64,000 bases of DNA from Halichondria panicea (taxonomy: Eukaryota; Porifera; Demospongiae; Suberitida; Halichondriidae): positions 5,209,378 through 5,273,377 of the forward strand of contig NC_087381.1 of NCBI RefSeq assembly GCF_963675165.1, given 5' to 3'. Position numbers and translations under genes: made by a program. The notes beneath the pieces were generated by a model. That model worked only from the letters and a program-made list of their open reading frames with translations. It searched no databases and had not been told where the DNA came from. Of this stretch, positions 23,301 through 33,874 are shown piece by piece. How positions within the stretch are numbered: position 1 is the stretch's first letter; each line of letters starts with the position of its first letter.

Positions 23301-25077
23301 TTCACCTAAGAGAGTGGTTTTTAGTTAGTAGCTGGACTCCTGATTAATTTTTTATTGATTTGCATACTGGTTTTGCAAACTGCATGGAAGGTCACAGAGG
23401 GTTCAGCTATTCACTTCCTGCATGCACTGGGTGGAGCTCAATATAATTAAAACTAGTAGCCTCGAGACCACGTATTTTAATCGGCCTGATTTGAGGCTAC
23501 TGTACTAGCTAGCTGCCTTGTACAGTGCATAGAGGACTGCAGACATCCAAGGGCCTCGAGAGAGAGACTTGCCAATACTGACCCGCACAGTTGCAGCCCC
23601 TTGTTTCTTTGTTTCTTTTATGTAATAATATAATGTTATCCTGAGATTATCACGAGTCTGTGCCTGTAAGGCTCCCAATTGAGATGGACAAGGAGGCTTT
23701 GCTAAGTATATTCGTATGTAGGCTTCTCTATGCATTGGGCCACGCCCAACTATGCAGATGACGTCACTAATAAGAGGTGTGGTTTCCGGTCAACAAAATT
23801 TCGGCGCTGTGCGGCTAAAAATCGGGCGCAAATCTTTTAAAGCACCCCCTTCTCCAAAATCCCCCTGTGCATGGTCAGACAGCATATTTGCTATATACAC
23901 AACGGAAGCCTCTAATCTTTGGTGCAAAGTTTATAAAATACTGCATACATTTTGCAGCAACCAACAGGAAACTGGAAATCCCCCATTGAATGACAGTAGT
24001 CAAGGAAATCGAGGTCTTATTTCCACTGTGTCTGGGTACGTAAGTTAGTATCGTATTATTATCGAGATTACGCCCACCCTAATTGCATGCTACAAAGCGC
24101 TACAGGTGGGATGGGCTTAATTTGCTTAATTTGAAAACAGTATAGTTTTACCTCGAAATTAAGCGAACTCATTAAGAAACTGAGTCTTTTCTGTCTGCGT
24201 CTGAGGCTTGCCAGCTCTTGAAATACAACGAATACATCAATAATATAAATTATTATTACTACAAATTGACTTTGCATTGTTGTATATATACAACAATTTG
24301 TAGTTTCTCAGGCCCTCGCGCTTGGAAATTGGCAGCTTTAAAAAGTTAAATATTACGTGACCTCAAATTAAAGGCACTAAAAGAAAAGAAAATGATAAAT
24401 TTGTTTTTTTGGTCATGAAATAATTATGAGAGTTAGTAAAAATTATGCACTTCCGCTTATTGAGGAAGTTAGGGGTGTGTTTCAATTAAAATTCTATGAA
24501 CATCATTCAAATGCCTCAATCCCTTGCTATTTTAGCCTAAGAAACTACAAATTGACTTTGCATGGCCTAATGCATGGGTAAATAGGGATAAAGAGTCAAG
24601 ATTCTGCATCAGAAGGTTGTTTCTTGTCACTGTCAGAGTTTTCAACAGAGATTCAGAGAAGATTGAAGACAGCGCAGCTTGCAGCACTCGTTATTAATTA
24701 TATATATATATTTCAGAGCTAACCAGCTTGCACAAGAAACTACTGCCAAACATTTCTTAACAACTGCATGCTCACTAACAAAATATGCATCACTTCCTGG
24801 TGGGCATATTTTCGAGGTAAATTAGCCTATGCAAGAACTTTCACTCAAAAGTGGGGGTGGGCGTAATTTAGGACGTGGGCGTAATCTCGGTAGACTACAG
24901 TATATATTGTGCATGTTAAGTTGCATGCATGCGCACTGTAAATGTTATAAATTTTTATCGTAATGAAAAGACTTTATTGGGTATGTGTGTGTATAATCGA
25001 TTGTCAAAACATCTACTTTTGTGCAGGGGATGTGGCTTAATTTATCTGCGTTGCCAGCCCAAGTTTATGGCTGTTAA
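17084..25077 (+). CDS. Microexon coiled-coil protein gene (novel)
   Basis: Exons: 19379-19438 (60 nt), 22391-22441 (51), 22492-22512 (21), 22595-22636 (42), 22692-22724 (33), 22779-22829 (51), 22883-22918 (36), 23958-24035 (78), 24717-24816 (100) and 25027-25077 (terminal, TAA). Every intron up to the 100-nt exon is phase 2, every internal exon before it is a multiple of three, and all have AG/GT borders. A possible first exon, 17084-17097 (MDND), fits phase but lies in a MITE. The joined product is about 178 residues: a polar N-terminus (QPSDATAADAKG), a charged helical core (LEATIR, LHDDRKYAEEKIREE, LEAENSQLKA, LKEEREY, LQQDENHEL) with Leu heading most exons, a Ser/Asn linker (NQQETGNPPLNDSS) and a more hydrophobic C-terminus (FLTTACSLTKYASLPGG). 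No signal peptide or membrane segment. Function unknown; I infer coiled-coil self-association. Exon order and the C-terminus need cDNA. Confidence 0.65.
17356..18134. other. Repeat fragments, no gene seen
   Basis: Contains a TAGCCTCG-family end (17372-17420) and a partial GCAGAGCTAACTACTAAG repeat (17475-17600). The open frame at 17771-18127 has no similarity or splice logic that I can support. Confidence 0.5.
18135..18446 (-). CDS. Lysine-rich open frame, doubtful exon
   Basis: A 103-codon minus-strand frame whose middle is strongly biased to Lys, Arg, Glu, Ala and Gln (VNKRAFKAAERDQAKTKK, then KMQKKAEERQR), suggesting a charged helix or a nuclear tail. I do not recognise it. The ends look non-coding. 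It could be one exon of a minus-strand gene or a fragment of a dead element; it overlaps the first intron of the microexon gene model. Confidence 0.2.
   Translation of the reverse strand: MKRNLSLRLCAVILRLPWSMHGWHAMVPEVNKRAFKAAERDQAKTKKVEKMQKKAEERQRIAPERQNTNKKKLPQRGIMPQKRKKPSASNYNYNYVHLFCTLV
19690..19716. repeat. (TG)n microsatellite
   Basis: About 13 TG units in the long intron of the microexon gene. Confidence 0.9.
20764..22091. mobile_element. 1.33 kb element with perfect 78-bp terminal inverted repeats
   Basis: The first 78 bases, TAGCCTCGATCCCAGGCCG through GATTGTATCTGGGC, are identical to the reverse complement of the last 78. The ends match a dispersed MITE family (8604, 14954, 56536, 63485) and the TA at each tip suggests a TA target. 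The interior has no recognisable transposase; its short open frames (21183-21380, 21687-21911) show no DDE motif I can see. It is therefore the longest non-autonomous member here, and the perfect ends suggest recent movement. It lies in the intron between exons 19379-19438 and 22391-22441. Confidence 0.9.
22919..23957. other. Intron of the microexon gene with repeat fragments
   Basis: Contains a hairpin-rich TATATA section, a TAGCCTCG-family fragment at 23457-23503 and no further exon that fits phase 2 with confidence, although short extra cassettes could be missed. Confidence 0.5.
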
Positions 25078-26048
25078 AAGCAAATCTAGACCCTTTCAAA
25101 CCCTCCTAAAGCTTCGAAACAATGCCCCTCGCTGCATGGTATAGGCATCAGATGCACTTAGAAATGTCGAAAATATTTTTCGATTGTTGTCAAGTTGCTA
25201 GAGGGATAACAAGTCTTAAGTGTTGTCCCTCTAATATATAGCTAACTATAAGTGTACTGTGTCTCCTATCATAGCTCTCAAGTATATATATTGTAAGCAG
25301 CATAATTATCTTATATACAGACAGTAAGACAATTATATTTTGTCTATGCATGCATGGGGTTTGTCTTTTTGTCCATTTTTTCCATCGCTATAACGGCGGC
25401 CTCGCATTAGCGTTTTTTTGAGAGTATATGTATTAGTTAATTCGACATCTCGAAGCCATTATCGATTAGTCACATGCGGTCACTTTTCTTTGAGCAGTAC
25501 TGTGCGAAGTGTACCTCGAGGCACGATATTAAATATACCACGTGAAAGAGCAGCTCAATGCGCATGTGCTGGTACCTACAGCGTGTGCATAGCTCCAACA
25601 CAGCGTGGACAAAAAAATTTTGAAAATAGTCAGTAGTGCGGCCGGAAAAAGACGGCTTCAGCGGGGAAAGGGTTAAATACTGACCTATACTTCCAAAATC
25701 TGCCTATCATTCTGATAAAATAATGTTATAAAGGTGCCTATTATGCCAGTATAATTCTCACCAAAAAAATGTACCTACTATGCCTCAAAATTATGCCCAG
25801 CATAATCTACCAACCCCTACCCATGCACACATCAAGGTGTTGCAAGAAATGGTTCAAAAAAGATGAACAACCCTACTCCACAGACTCCCAACCCAAAGTG
25901 TCCTGTTTTTACCGCACTGACAAGGCTAAATTACAAAGGTAAAACTATTACTATAGAGCTATATACAAATGTGTGTCCCATTTGAGTGTTTTGGGCAATG
26001 AGATAGCTACAGGGGGCAGAATCTTCATCTTATAGTGATCTATATCAG
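25078..26048. other. 3' flank of the microexon gene, no gene seen
   Basis: AT-rich intergenic sequence. The 72-codon frame at 25418-25636 is Cys/Ser/Arg-rich, without splice support, and is not called. Confidence 0.45.
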
Positions 26049-26829
26049 CTACTTAGCTAGACTCGCAAGCCACTCCCTTTTCTCTGATTGGACGGGGGCG
26101 GGAGAAAAGGGACTGGTGACTCTGGGCTATACAGCTTGTGTGTAAGTCTGGAATGCTATTAAATAATAATGTCACGTGCAAATTATGCGTCAAAGCAGAG
26201 TCAAAGCTAAAGGCAAGTATACAGATCTAAGTAAGCCAGCCTTTTGATATTATGGATCCTTGTACCACAGTGTCTGTTGTGCCACAACTTGTGGATTAGC
26301 ATGGAACAGCTGATAAACGTAGAAATCTTGGCAGTCCTTCTTGAACCGAGGAGTGGCAGCGATGTTAAGACAGCTTGTAGAAGTCTGACAACTACTCTCA
26401 ATTCAACTGCTGCCCTCTGCCATTATCTTTCTTGCATTGTACAGGTTATCAAAAGCCTTGGGCAACCAATAACACACTGACTTTCGGCTGCCAGTTCTCA
26501 TCAGAAACACAGTTAATCTCTGCTAGTCTCTTAGATAGTCTAGGATATAGTCATATCCTAGCTGAATGCCTGATGTTGTTATTACTCCATCAATCGTCTC
26601 TTTTCTAGCACTAGCATCCATTCTCAAACTGTAGCTAAGAAGCCCGCGATCACTTTTGCAGGCTACGCAATTCTACTTAACCTCACGCAATTTTTGGATC
26701 ACGTGGAAAAACCAATGAACAATCTCTACCCAAATTCTGGTAGAGACAGAAGCTGTAGCCCAGAGTCACCAGTCCCTTTTCTCCCACCCCCGTCCAATCA
26801 GAGAAAAGGGAGTGGCTTGCCAGTCTACT
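26049..26829. mobile_element. MITE with about 75-bp termini
   Basis: GGCAAGCCACTCCC-type ends: left ACTCGCAAGCCACTCCCTTT, then TCTCTGATTGGACGGG, and CTGGTGACTCTGGGCT; the right end at 26755-26829 is the near-exact complement. CTACTTAGCTAG flanks both sides and looks like a target-site duplication. Interior of about 630 bp has no recognised gene. Confidence 0.85.
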
Positions 26830-27726
26830 ACTTAGCTAGCTAGCTATTAACCAGAGGCTATCACTGCATGCACTGGATTAAGGTTAGGTATACTGTTCCA
26901 CCCACCCACGCTCATATTTGCGTGGGTGTTCAATGCAAGTTCAGTGTAAAATGGCTCTCATCTGGCAATGGTCACTTGGCGTCAATTCTAAGAACGAGGA
27001 AACCCCTCCTTACCGTATAGTCTGCTGTTTCTTATTATACGAATAAAGGGGCAGGGCGACTCGAAGAGTTTTCCCCAAGAGAGTAAGTTGAAACAAAGTT
27101 ACGGCCATTTCTAGCTGTTTTTGTAGGCTAATATGGCGACTGTAGAGTAGTAACAAGGATATATTTTTTGCTGTAAGGTCTCTATGAACAAGATCTCTTC
27201 GAGTCGCCCTCCAGTAAGTCTTTAGGCATCGAATACTGGTCAGAAAGACAACCTGGAAGCTATGCAGTCAACAAAACTTGACGCCAAAATTTTCAGTTTT
27301 TTCCAGCTGACCCCAGACCACTTCATTGGATTACAAGACATAGATACTTTTAGCTATAATAATAGCTAGCATTGTTTCACGTTCTCTTTTCATTGATAAT
27401 CATTGCAAGTTACAAAAATAATGTTGTGGTGAGAAATAAAGAAAATAAATATCTTATGAATTATTCATGAGCAATTAGTATACCTTAACCTTAATTAAGC
27501 TAGGTGACATTATGATGACCACACCCAGTTTAATACTGAGCATGACTGAGAATTCTTGATGAGTCATGCAGGAAACTAGATCCAGACTATCACCTCAGAA
27601 CTAGAATAGCTACACTTGTAAAGCATTGAAAAACAGTTGTTATACAATGTGATTCCCCCCCTCCCCTATCAAAATTCCTGGATACCTTAATTTGGAGATT
27701 TGGTGAATTTTACTGAAGGTTGCCAA
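26830..27726. other. Intergenic with a small inverted pair, no gene seen
   Basis: GGGCGACTCGAAGAG at 27055 is mirrored by CTCTTCGAGTCGCCC at 27199, probably another short MITE of about 165 bp. The rest is AT-rich without coding features. Confidence 0.5.
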
Positions 27727-27963
27727 TTTTAAATTAAAGTTTTCCGGTGGATGCAACGTTATTGCCTGCATGAGACTAAGAAACAAGCGGCTCCTATACT
27801 ACCCTCGAACAAAGTGAAGAATCCAACACTGGAATCCCACCAACATTTCCCTACATCCAGCTCCTCCCCCATTGCAGTAAGAAATCCCAGCGTACTGCTC
27901 AAAAAACGAGGGCTCCTACACAAAGCCAAAAAAGAAACCAGAGCTTCTGTCTTCCATTCGTAG
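27727..27963 (+). CDS. Polar open frame, doubtful exon
   Basis: A frame ending at TAG 27961-27963 encodes a Lys/Ser/Pro-rich tail (TKKQAAPILPSNKVKN, HQHFPTSSSSPIAVRN, LLKKRGLLHKAKKE). The composition looks more protein-like than neighbouring frames, but I see no family, and the sequence just upstream resembles a dispersed repeat at 8821. It could be the last exon of an unseen gene or chance. Confidence 0.25.
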
Positions 27964-28541
27964 TTATGTTATTATGCAGATATTGAAGGGGCGGGGAAGC
28001 GAGCTATCTATAGCAGATGTAAAGTTTTTACTCTTTTTCACATCGTTTATACTGAAAATCATCGGAAAAAAAATAATTATAGTGAAAGCACCGCTGCCTT
28101 GGTGGATCGATGTGCCAAACCTACATAAGCTGCTAAAGCTACTAGTATAGTATTCACATGATATCATGATGAACACAATTACTGCTGGCAGGAAGAATCA
28201 CATGGAAACTCAAAGTAAAATTAAATGTGTGGCTAGCCAGAAGAAGATAGCCATGCGACTTTTGACCTTAGACCTTTGTTGGAACTAGCTTACCTTGCAC
28301 GTTGGCTATAGCCAAGGATGGCCTCGAGGTTAACGTGGTGGTGCTCAACGCGCAGCGAATGCATTACGTAACTAAGAGGCCATCCAGCATTAAAACACGT
28401 GACTTGGCTATAGGTGGGTTCTAAAAGATTTAGTACTGTCACGTGAGCTCTAGCCTCGTGGTGCGTGTTAAACCAGTTTTGCACCTGTTCATCCAGCTAT
28501 GTTTTAAATCAGTTGCTGGTAGCTATAGCTGCTGAAACGTT
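27964..28541. promoter_or_regulatory. Upstream region of the orphan helical gene
   Basis: Holds an inverted pair (GTTGGCTATAGCCAAG near 28301 and GACTTGGCTATAGG near 28402) and two CACGTG/CACGTGA E-box-like sites. A TATA-like element is not evident. Promoter role is inferred from position only. Confidence 0.25.
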
Positions 28542-30382
28542 ATGGCGAGTTTGAGTAGGTTCGCAGATCCAGTAACTGAGAGCAAAGAGGACATACGATC
28601 TAAAGCTATCCCTGGTAAGACGAAAGCCATTACATCTTCAAAGCAAGCTGAGCCTATTTCTCCAGATGAAGAAGCGATGGTCAAGTCAGCAATTTGGTAT
28701 TATAAACACATGATGGCAAGGCCTTGCACTGTTTACTACAATAATTGTTGGTCTGCGTAGCTATATATCATAATGAAAACATCACAATATCCAAAGCGTA
28801 CAGAAAGTTGATGAAAAGGTCATATACCGTATATCTTCTAATTTATCGGACAGCAAAAAATAATTATTTTGGAAATTGTCCGGGTATAATTGGAACAGAT
28901 TTTTATAGAGCATGCAAAGTGTCCGGAATAATTAGAACAAGCAAGCAGCTGCATGCGAGCTAGCTAAGTTTAATAGAACAAGATACGACTGAATAGTTGC
29001 AATAGCTATCTAAAACTAGCTCTCAAAGCTATCTAACTGCAGCACTCTAAGTCTTACTTGCCGTCTATGATCAACTTTTCAAGGGTGTTGTCCGGATATT
29101 TAGAACAAATGTAATATTAAAGCACTGGATTGTCCGTTGTATTAGAACAATGAAAATTGCCCAAAAGAGTGTCCAGGGAATTAGAAGTGTCCGATAAATT
29201 AGAAGATATACGGTATGCATGTTTTTATCTCAAATTTGTTAATTTCACAAGTTGAATAGGAGTGGACTCAAACACATCAAAGTTGATAATATGCCAATAA
29301 TTATGAAGATACAACTGATCTCGATCATATACAGCTGCTCAAGAATCAATGAAGTGCAAAATAATGCTTGGTTCTAGAGTTCTGCCTAGTTTTGCTTACT
29401 TGGAATGTCATTGCAGTCTTTTAGAAGAGTGCGTAGCAAAACTTGTCCGTGGAGTGTTGCGCTACTAGCTTTATGTTATGTAGCTTTGAGACCTCCACCG
29501 AGGCATTAGCACCGGCGGTGCTTTCATTTATTATTGTAATTAATTATTGCAAATAATATTATCAAGGTTCCTGTGCCTGTAATTATGCAGTTCCTCTGCC
29601 AAGATAAATGTTGCGTTCGGGCATCATCAAGGTAACACAATGGAGGACGCAGAAATGAGAAGCCTGTGGAATAAATTGTTTCTCAAAGATGCTGAGAGAG
29701 ATTTTCCCCAAAGCTGCGACCACTCCAAAAAAAATGAAATCCGCCAAGACTATTGCAAAAAGTTTTTGGTGAGATATGCATAAATATTTTGTCAGTATAC
29801 CATATCTGTTGCATCTTCCACAACCATTAGGAAATTGCTGACAGTGTTAAAGAAGAGCTCATTAAGAGAATTACTAATTGCTTGGAAGCTAGTGTCAACT
29901 CTAGTCAACGGCTGATCCCTGAGATTTACCTGAAAGAAGTTAAAAGGGCCCGTGAGATCCTTTGGGAGCAGCTTGTTAATAACGAAATCCCAGTTGACAA
30001 GATATCTGTAAGTTAGCTCAATGAACAGTTAGATTTGCAGTGCAAAATGCCTCTTTGCAGGGTTGTCAGGCTCATTTATATAATTACGAGCTCAATTATT
30101 ATGTTCTGAAAAATGTAACAGCATAATTGTAGACCCATTGCAGTGGGTGTAGTTCTGAAATCACGTTTTGAATAGCCGCCATTTTGAGGTACACATGCAT
30201 GCAACAGATTTGTGCAGCTCATGTGATTTTTGAACTCCTATATTAGTAAAACCAGTAGGTTTTACATAGGATTGGCAGTGGGTTTGCCCGTGTTTAGCAA
30301 TATTTCAATTATTTTGACTCATGTTCAAATTGTTCTATCTCTGCAGGGAAAGGCCACATCAAGAAACTGGATGAACAGATAG
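28542..30382 (+). CDS. Orphan helical protein gene, four exons
   Basis: Exons 28542-28696 (starts ATG), 29591-29768, 29831-30007 and a short terminal 30347-30382 (TAG). Phases join as 2, 0 and 0, giving about 181 residues. The N-terminus (MASLSRFADPVTESKEDIRS) is polar; the middle exons encode long amphipathic helices (MRSLWNKLFLKDAERDF, DYCKKFL, EIADSVKEELIKRITNCLEA, YLKEVKRAREILWEQL). No signal peptide, membrane segment or recognised catalytic motif. A death-fold-like bundle is possible but unproven. The exon at 29831-30007 ends in phase 0, so it could instead splice to 37769, making one 379-residue protein with the next gene. Confidence 0.6.
28825..29216. mobile_element. MITE with ATACCGTATATCTTCTAAT termini, inside the orphan gene's first intron
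   Basis: ATACCGTATATCTTCTAATT, then TATCGGACA on the left, mirrored by TGTCCGATAAATTAGAAG and ATATACGGTAT on the right. The interior repeats short segments of the type TGTCCGG, TTAGAACA in both orientations. Confidence 0.85.
29400..29535. repeat. Inverted fragment of the GCAGAGCTAACTACTAAG repeat family
   Basis: GAAGAGTGCGTAGCAAAACT and TTATGTTATGTAGCTTTGAG, then CCTCCACCGAGGCATTAGCA match, in reverse, the termini of the copy at 56790-57130. Located just upstream of the exon at 29591. Confidence 0.65.
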
Positions 30383-30496
30383 TTTATTTAGCCTTTTATC
30401 TCTCATTTCATAATCCATAAACATTTTAATGAATGAATATTTTCATTTTAAAAATTGCACTATTTCGACGTTTCACCGCTCTTTGTCTGACTGACT

Positions 30497-30524
30497 AAGT
30501 AAGTAAGTAAGTAAGTAAGTTTCT
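30497..30524. repeat. (AAGT)n tetranucleotide repeat
   Basis: About six AAGT units precede a pyrimidine tract and CCCAG at 30530. Confidence 0.9.
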
Positions 30525-30531
30525 TGCCCAG

Positions 30532-30675
30532 CATTTACTCCAAGTACAGCCATCTCCAGGACATTCTGCACAGGGTTTCCAAACGACTACAACCTGGATT
30601 ACAAAGCGCTTCTTCAGATTTGCGATTGCTTCCACAAGGCAGATGACCTCTCAGTCTCTATTTCTCTTACCTAGA
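30532..30675 (+). CDS. Doubtful isolated exon
   Basis: After a plausible acceptor (TTTCTTGCCCAG) one frame is open to TAG at 30673-30675 and reads FTPSTAIS near the start and DYNLDYKALLQICDCFHK further on. This looks protein-like, but its phase (1) does not fit the adjacent orphan gene. It may be a stray exon of a lost gene. Confidence 0.2.
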
Positions 30676-32395
30676 CAATTCCGCCATCTTTAATGGCTCA
30701 GCAATTGCGTTGTGGCCAATAATAATAGATAGGCGTGGCTAATAAACCGTGCGCCTAAAATCAGTGCAGCAGTGCTTTTCCAGAGCCTGAGGTGTTCCTT
30801 TTCTTCACACTGTTCAGCTCTAGCTCCCTTTCTCTGACAGGCATGCTATATGCACTGGCTAGATATCATGCTCTTAAAATGGCTGTCATTTAATACTGAT
30901 TCGCAAATTCAACATAATTATCAAGCAATAAATTATTACTCATTATACTATAATTATTAGTCCAGAGATATTCGAGAAGATATCTGATTAGTCCTGTCTT
31001 CTCTTCTTGTACTGCCTCTTGACGTTCCACTTATGCATGTCATGATACGTAAACTGTACTGAAAAAGAAGGGAATCCGACTAGAAAAACATTTGCAATGT
31101 GAAAAATTGCTAGGATTGGCCAGGGGAACCACAAAAAAGCGTGGGAACAAGAAATCAGACGAGAGCATAACTCCAATCCGTTACAACGTCATGAACATGT
31201 ACAATACATAGTATATTAAATAATAGACTGTGTTCCAGATCCACCTATCAGCTTCCATCCACCACATCATTCCATGCAGTCACCAGTACGGTCCGTGCAT
31301 GTTACTACGCATGGATGGACTGTGTGTACCTGTGCTCAACACTGCATGTATTAGGAACATCAATTCATCACAAATCATCATGATTATGTGCCCCACATTC
31401 TAAAATGGATGTATAATAAATATATATAGGGATTGGTCATCATTCCACCAGTAAAAATTGCGTGGCATATTGGCTGGGAAAACATGGGAAAACTACCAGT
31501 ATACATGTGATTGACGTTGTAACGGATTGGAGTTATGCTCTCGTCTGATTTCTTGTTCCCACGCTTTTTTGTGGTTCCCCTGACCAATCCTAGCAATTTT
31601 TCACATTGCAAATGTTTTTCTAGTCGGATAGTAGTAGGGATAAGGACAAGAACTTCTATACTGACTCCCAAGTGTCATCCCCATAGGCTCCAACTTTTTT
31701 TTCGAATAGCCTTCAGGGACAGTTAGTAGATAAAAAAAGGTTGACGAATATTATAAGCATACACTTTTCAGTACAGCGCAGATAATGAGGTATAACTATA
31801 GTGGTGCAATGATGTTACAGTAGCTTAAATCGGAGGCACACATCGAACATCGAACATAAGTATCACCTGCATGATTTAAGACATAATTATGATTATTGGT
31901 GTATGTGTAGTCTTTGTCAATTACCTTTTGAGCTACTCCCGATTCCAGGGAACTCGGCAATCCAATTGCGATCAAAGTGACACATCCTTCTGGGTTTCTT
32001 GTTCGAAGGGCCTGGGTAGCTTGCCATGATGAGAGACTTGAGTGTCACAGACCGTACAGTACTGTCACTCAGAAGTAGTTTTATAGGCGATAGGAACTAT
32101 TATTGATAGCTATCATCAATGATTGGTAGGTTGTGGTCGTCACACATAGAAATGATGATTACAGTACAATTTTTCATTTCCGGGACAACAACAGTGAACA
32201 AGTAGGGCACTGCGGGACCCTAAGATAAAGTTGAATTTCTAGGACTGTCCCGGAGATTCCGGTACAGTTGGAGCCTATGCATCCCCATGCAACCAAGGAT
32301 ACAGCTGAGCTGCCTGAGACATGGAGAATGGCTTGTATATATTTTGCAGTTTTGCTGTTCCAGTAACTAATAAAAAATGTTCAATTCAGTTCATA
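30676..32395. repeat. Inverted-repeat element and intergenic sequence
   Basis: 31058-31195 and 31515-31635 are complementary over about 120 bp (AACATTTGCAATGTGAAAAA, GGAACCACAAAAAAGCGTGG and CGAGAGCATAACTCCAATCC on the left, mirrored on the right) with about 320 bp between. It looks like one transposable element. The open frames on both strands here are shadows of the arms. No gene seen in the rest. Confidence 0.7.
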
Positions 32396-32602
32396 TACCG
32401 TATAGCGGGTAATTTTCGGGGGACAAAATATTCGTGGTTCAGCAATATTGAGACATTTCGTGGATAATATTTTCGTGGTTGCTGCTTGGATTGTAGGTAA
32501 AGGTAGGCAAGGTCACTTCATTCGTGGGTAAAATATTCGTGGTCAGACCTCCAACCACGAAAACCACGAATATTTCACGAAAATTACCAGCTATACGGTA
32601 CT
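32396..32602. mobile_element. MITE with TACCGTATAGCGGGTAA termini
   Basis: Opposite-orientation sister of 4845-5043: the interior blocks (ATTGAGACATTTCGTGGATA, GTTGCTGCTTGGATTG, AGGTAAAGGTAGGCAAGGTC) are the complement of those at 4925-5010. It abuts the large foldback starting at 32637. Confidence 0.9.
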
Positions 32603-32636
32603 TCACACAAAATTAATGTCACAAATCATAATTATA

Positions 32637-33874
32637 TACAGTTCATTTAGTCTAGAGAGTAGATTACCACAAATGTGTGAGTAGTTGTACTTAAATGTTA
32701 ATATCTTTTGATTGGAGCATTTCTAAGAAATGGTGTTGATACCCGTGTGTAGATGAATGACTGAACTACAACATATCCAAAAATATTTCCATGGAAACAT
32801 ACGGTGGTGGGTTTGTGGTGATTAATAGAACAACAGCAAATTGTTATAGTGGGTAATCGGTTAGAGTAATAAAACAGTAATCTAGTACAGCTAAGGTCCT
32901 AGACTTCATCACATAATTGTTCAATGGTTTAGGTATCCTGGCCATCCCTTTATGGGTGTTACAAATGTTCACAGTGTTTATAATTCATGATTTACTGGTT
33001 TTCAGGTACACTTTTGGTTAGAGTAATAACTTTTTTTAAATTAATAGCTTAGCTTTCAAATTTCTGTAGTAAGTTTACAGATAAATAAGCTACATTTTGA
33101 TACCAAGACATCCTATATGCTTATTCCATTGCTGAGATAACACTGAAAAGCTACATAATTTACTATTTTCTACTGTTTTGATGACATCAGCAGCTGCAAA
33201 CCACAAACCAATGATGCTTTAATCAACCACAAACGTAATTAAGAGTGGGCGTACAGTTATTGTACGCCCACTTATGTGGTTACTTACAGTGTCATCGATT
33301 TGTGGTTAGCAGCTTGTGATGTCATCAAAACGGTAGAAAATAGTAGAATAGTAGTTTTTCAGTGATATCTCAACAATGGAATAAGTATAGAGGATGTTCT
33401 TGGTATCAAAATGTAGCCCATTAATTTATTTGTAAACTTACCAGAGAACTTTTAAAGCTAAGGTATAAAATTTTCAGAAGATATTACTCTAACCAAAAGT
33501 GTACCTAAAAACCGGTAAATCATGAATTATAAACACTGTGAACATTTGTAAGACCCATAAAGGGATGGCCAGGATACCTAAACCATTAAACAATTGTGTG
33601 ATAAAAGTCTAAGACCTTAGCTGTTTAAGGTTAGTGTTTTATTACTCTAACCGATTACCCACTATAACAATTTGCTGTTGTTCTATTAATCACCACAAAC
33701 CCACCACCTTATGTTTTCATGGAAACGTTTTTGGATATGTTGTAGTTCAGTCATTCATCTACACACGGGTATCAACACCATTTCTTAGAAATGCTCCAAT
33801 CAAAAGATATTTACATTTAAGTACAACTACTCACACATTTGTGGTAATCTACTCTCTAGACTAAATGAACTGTA
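32637..33874. repeat. 1.24 kb near-perfect foldback palindrome
   Basis: The left arm (TACAGTTCATTTAGTCTAGA to about 33243) is repeated in inverted order to 33874, with few mismatches and small indels. The centre near 33255 is GTACAGTTATTGTAC inside GTGGGCGTAC/GTACGCCCAC. The arms share AACTACAACATATCCAAA, ATGGCCAGGATACC and AACCAAAAGTGTACCT. A single degenerate arm is at 7165-7345, so it is a dispersed family. The ORF at 33634-33864 is a by-product. No transposase seen. Confidence 0.9.

Noticed and set aside
33634..33864. 76-codon ORF on the plus strand
   Set aside because: It is within one arm of the large foldback; the other arm gives the complementary reading and no family is visible.
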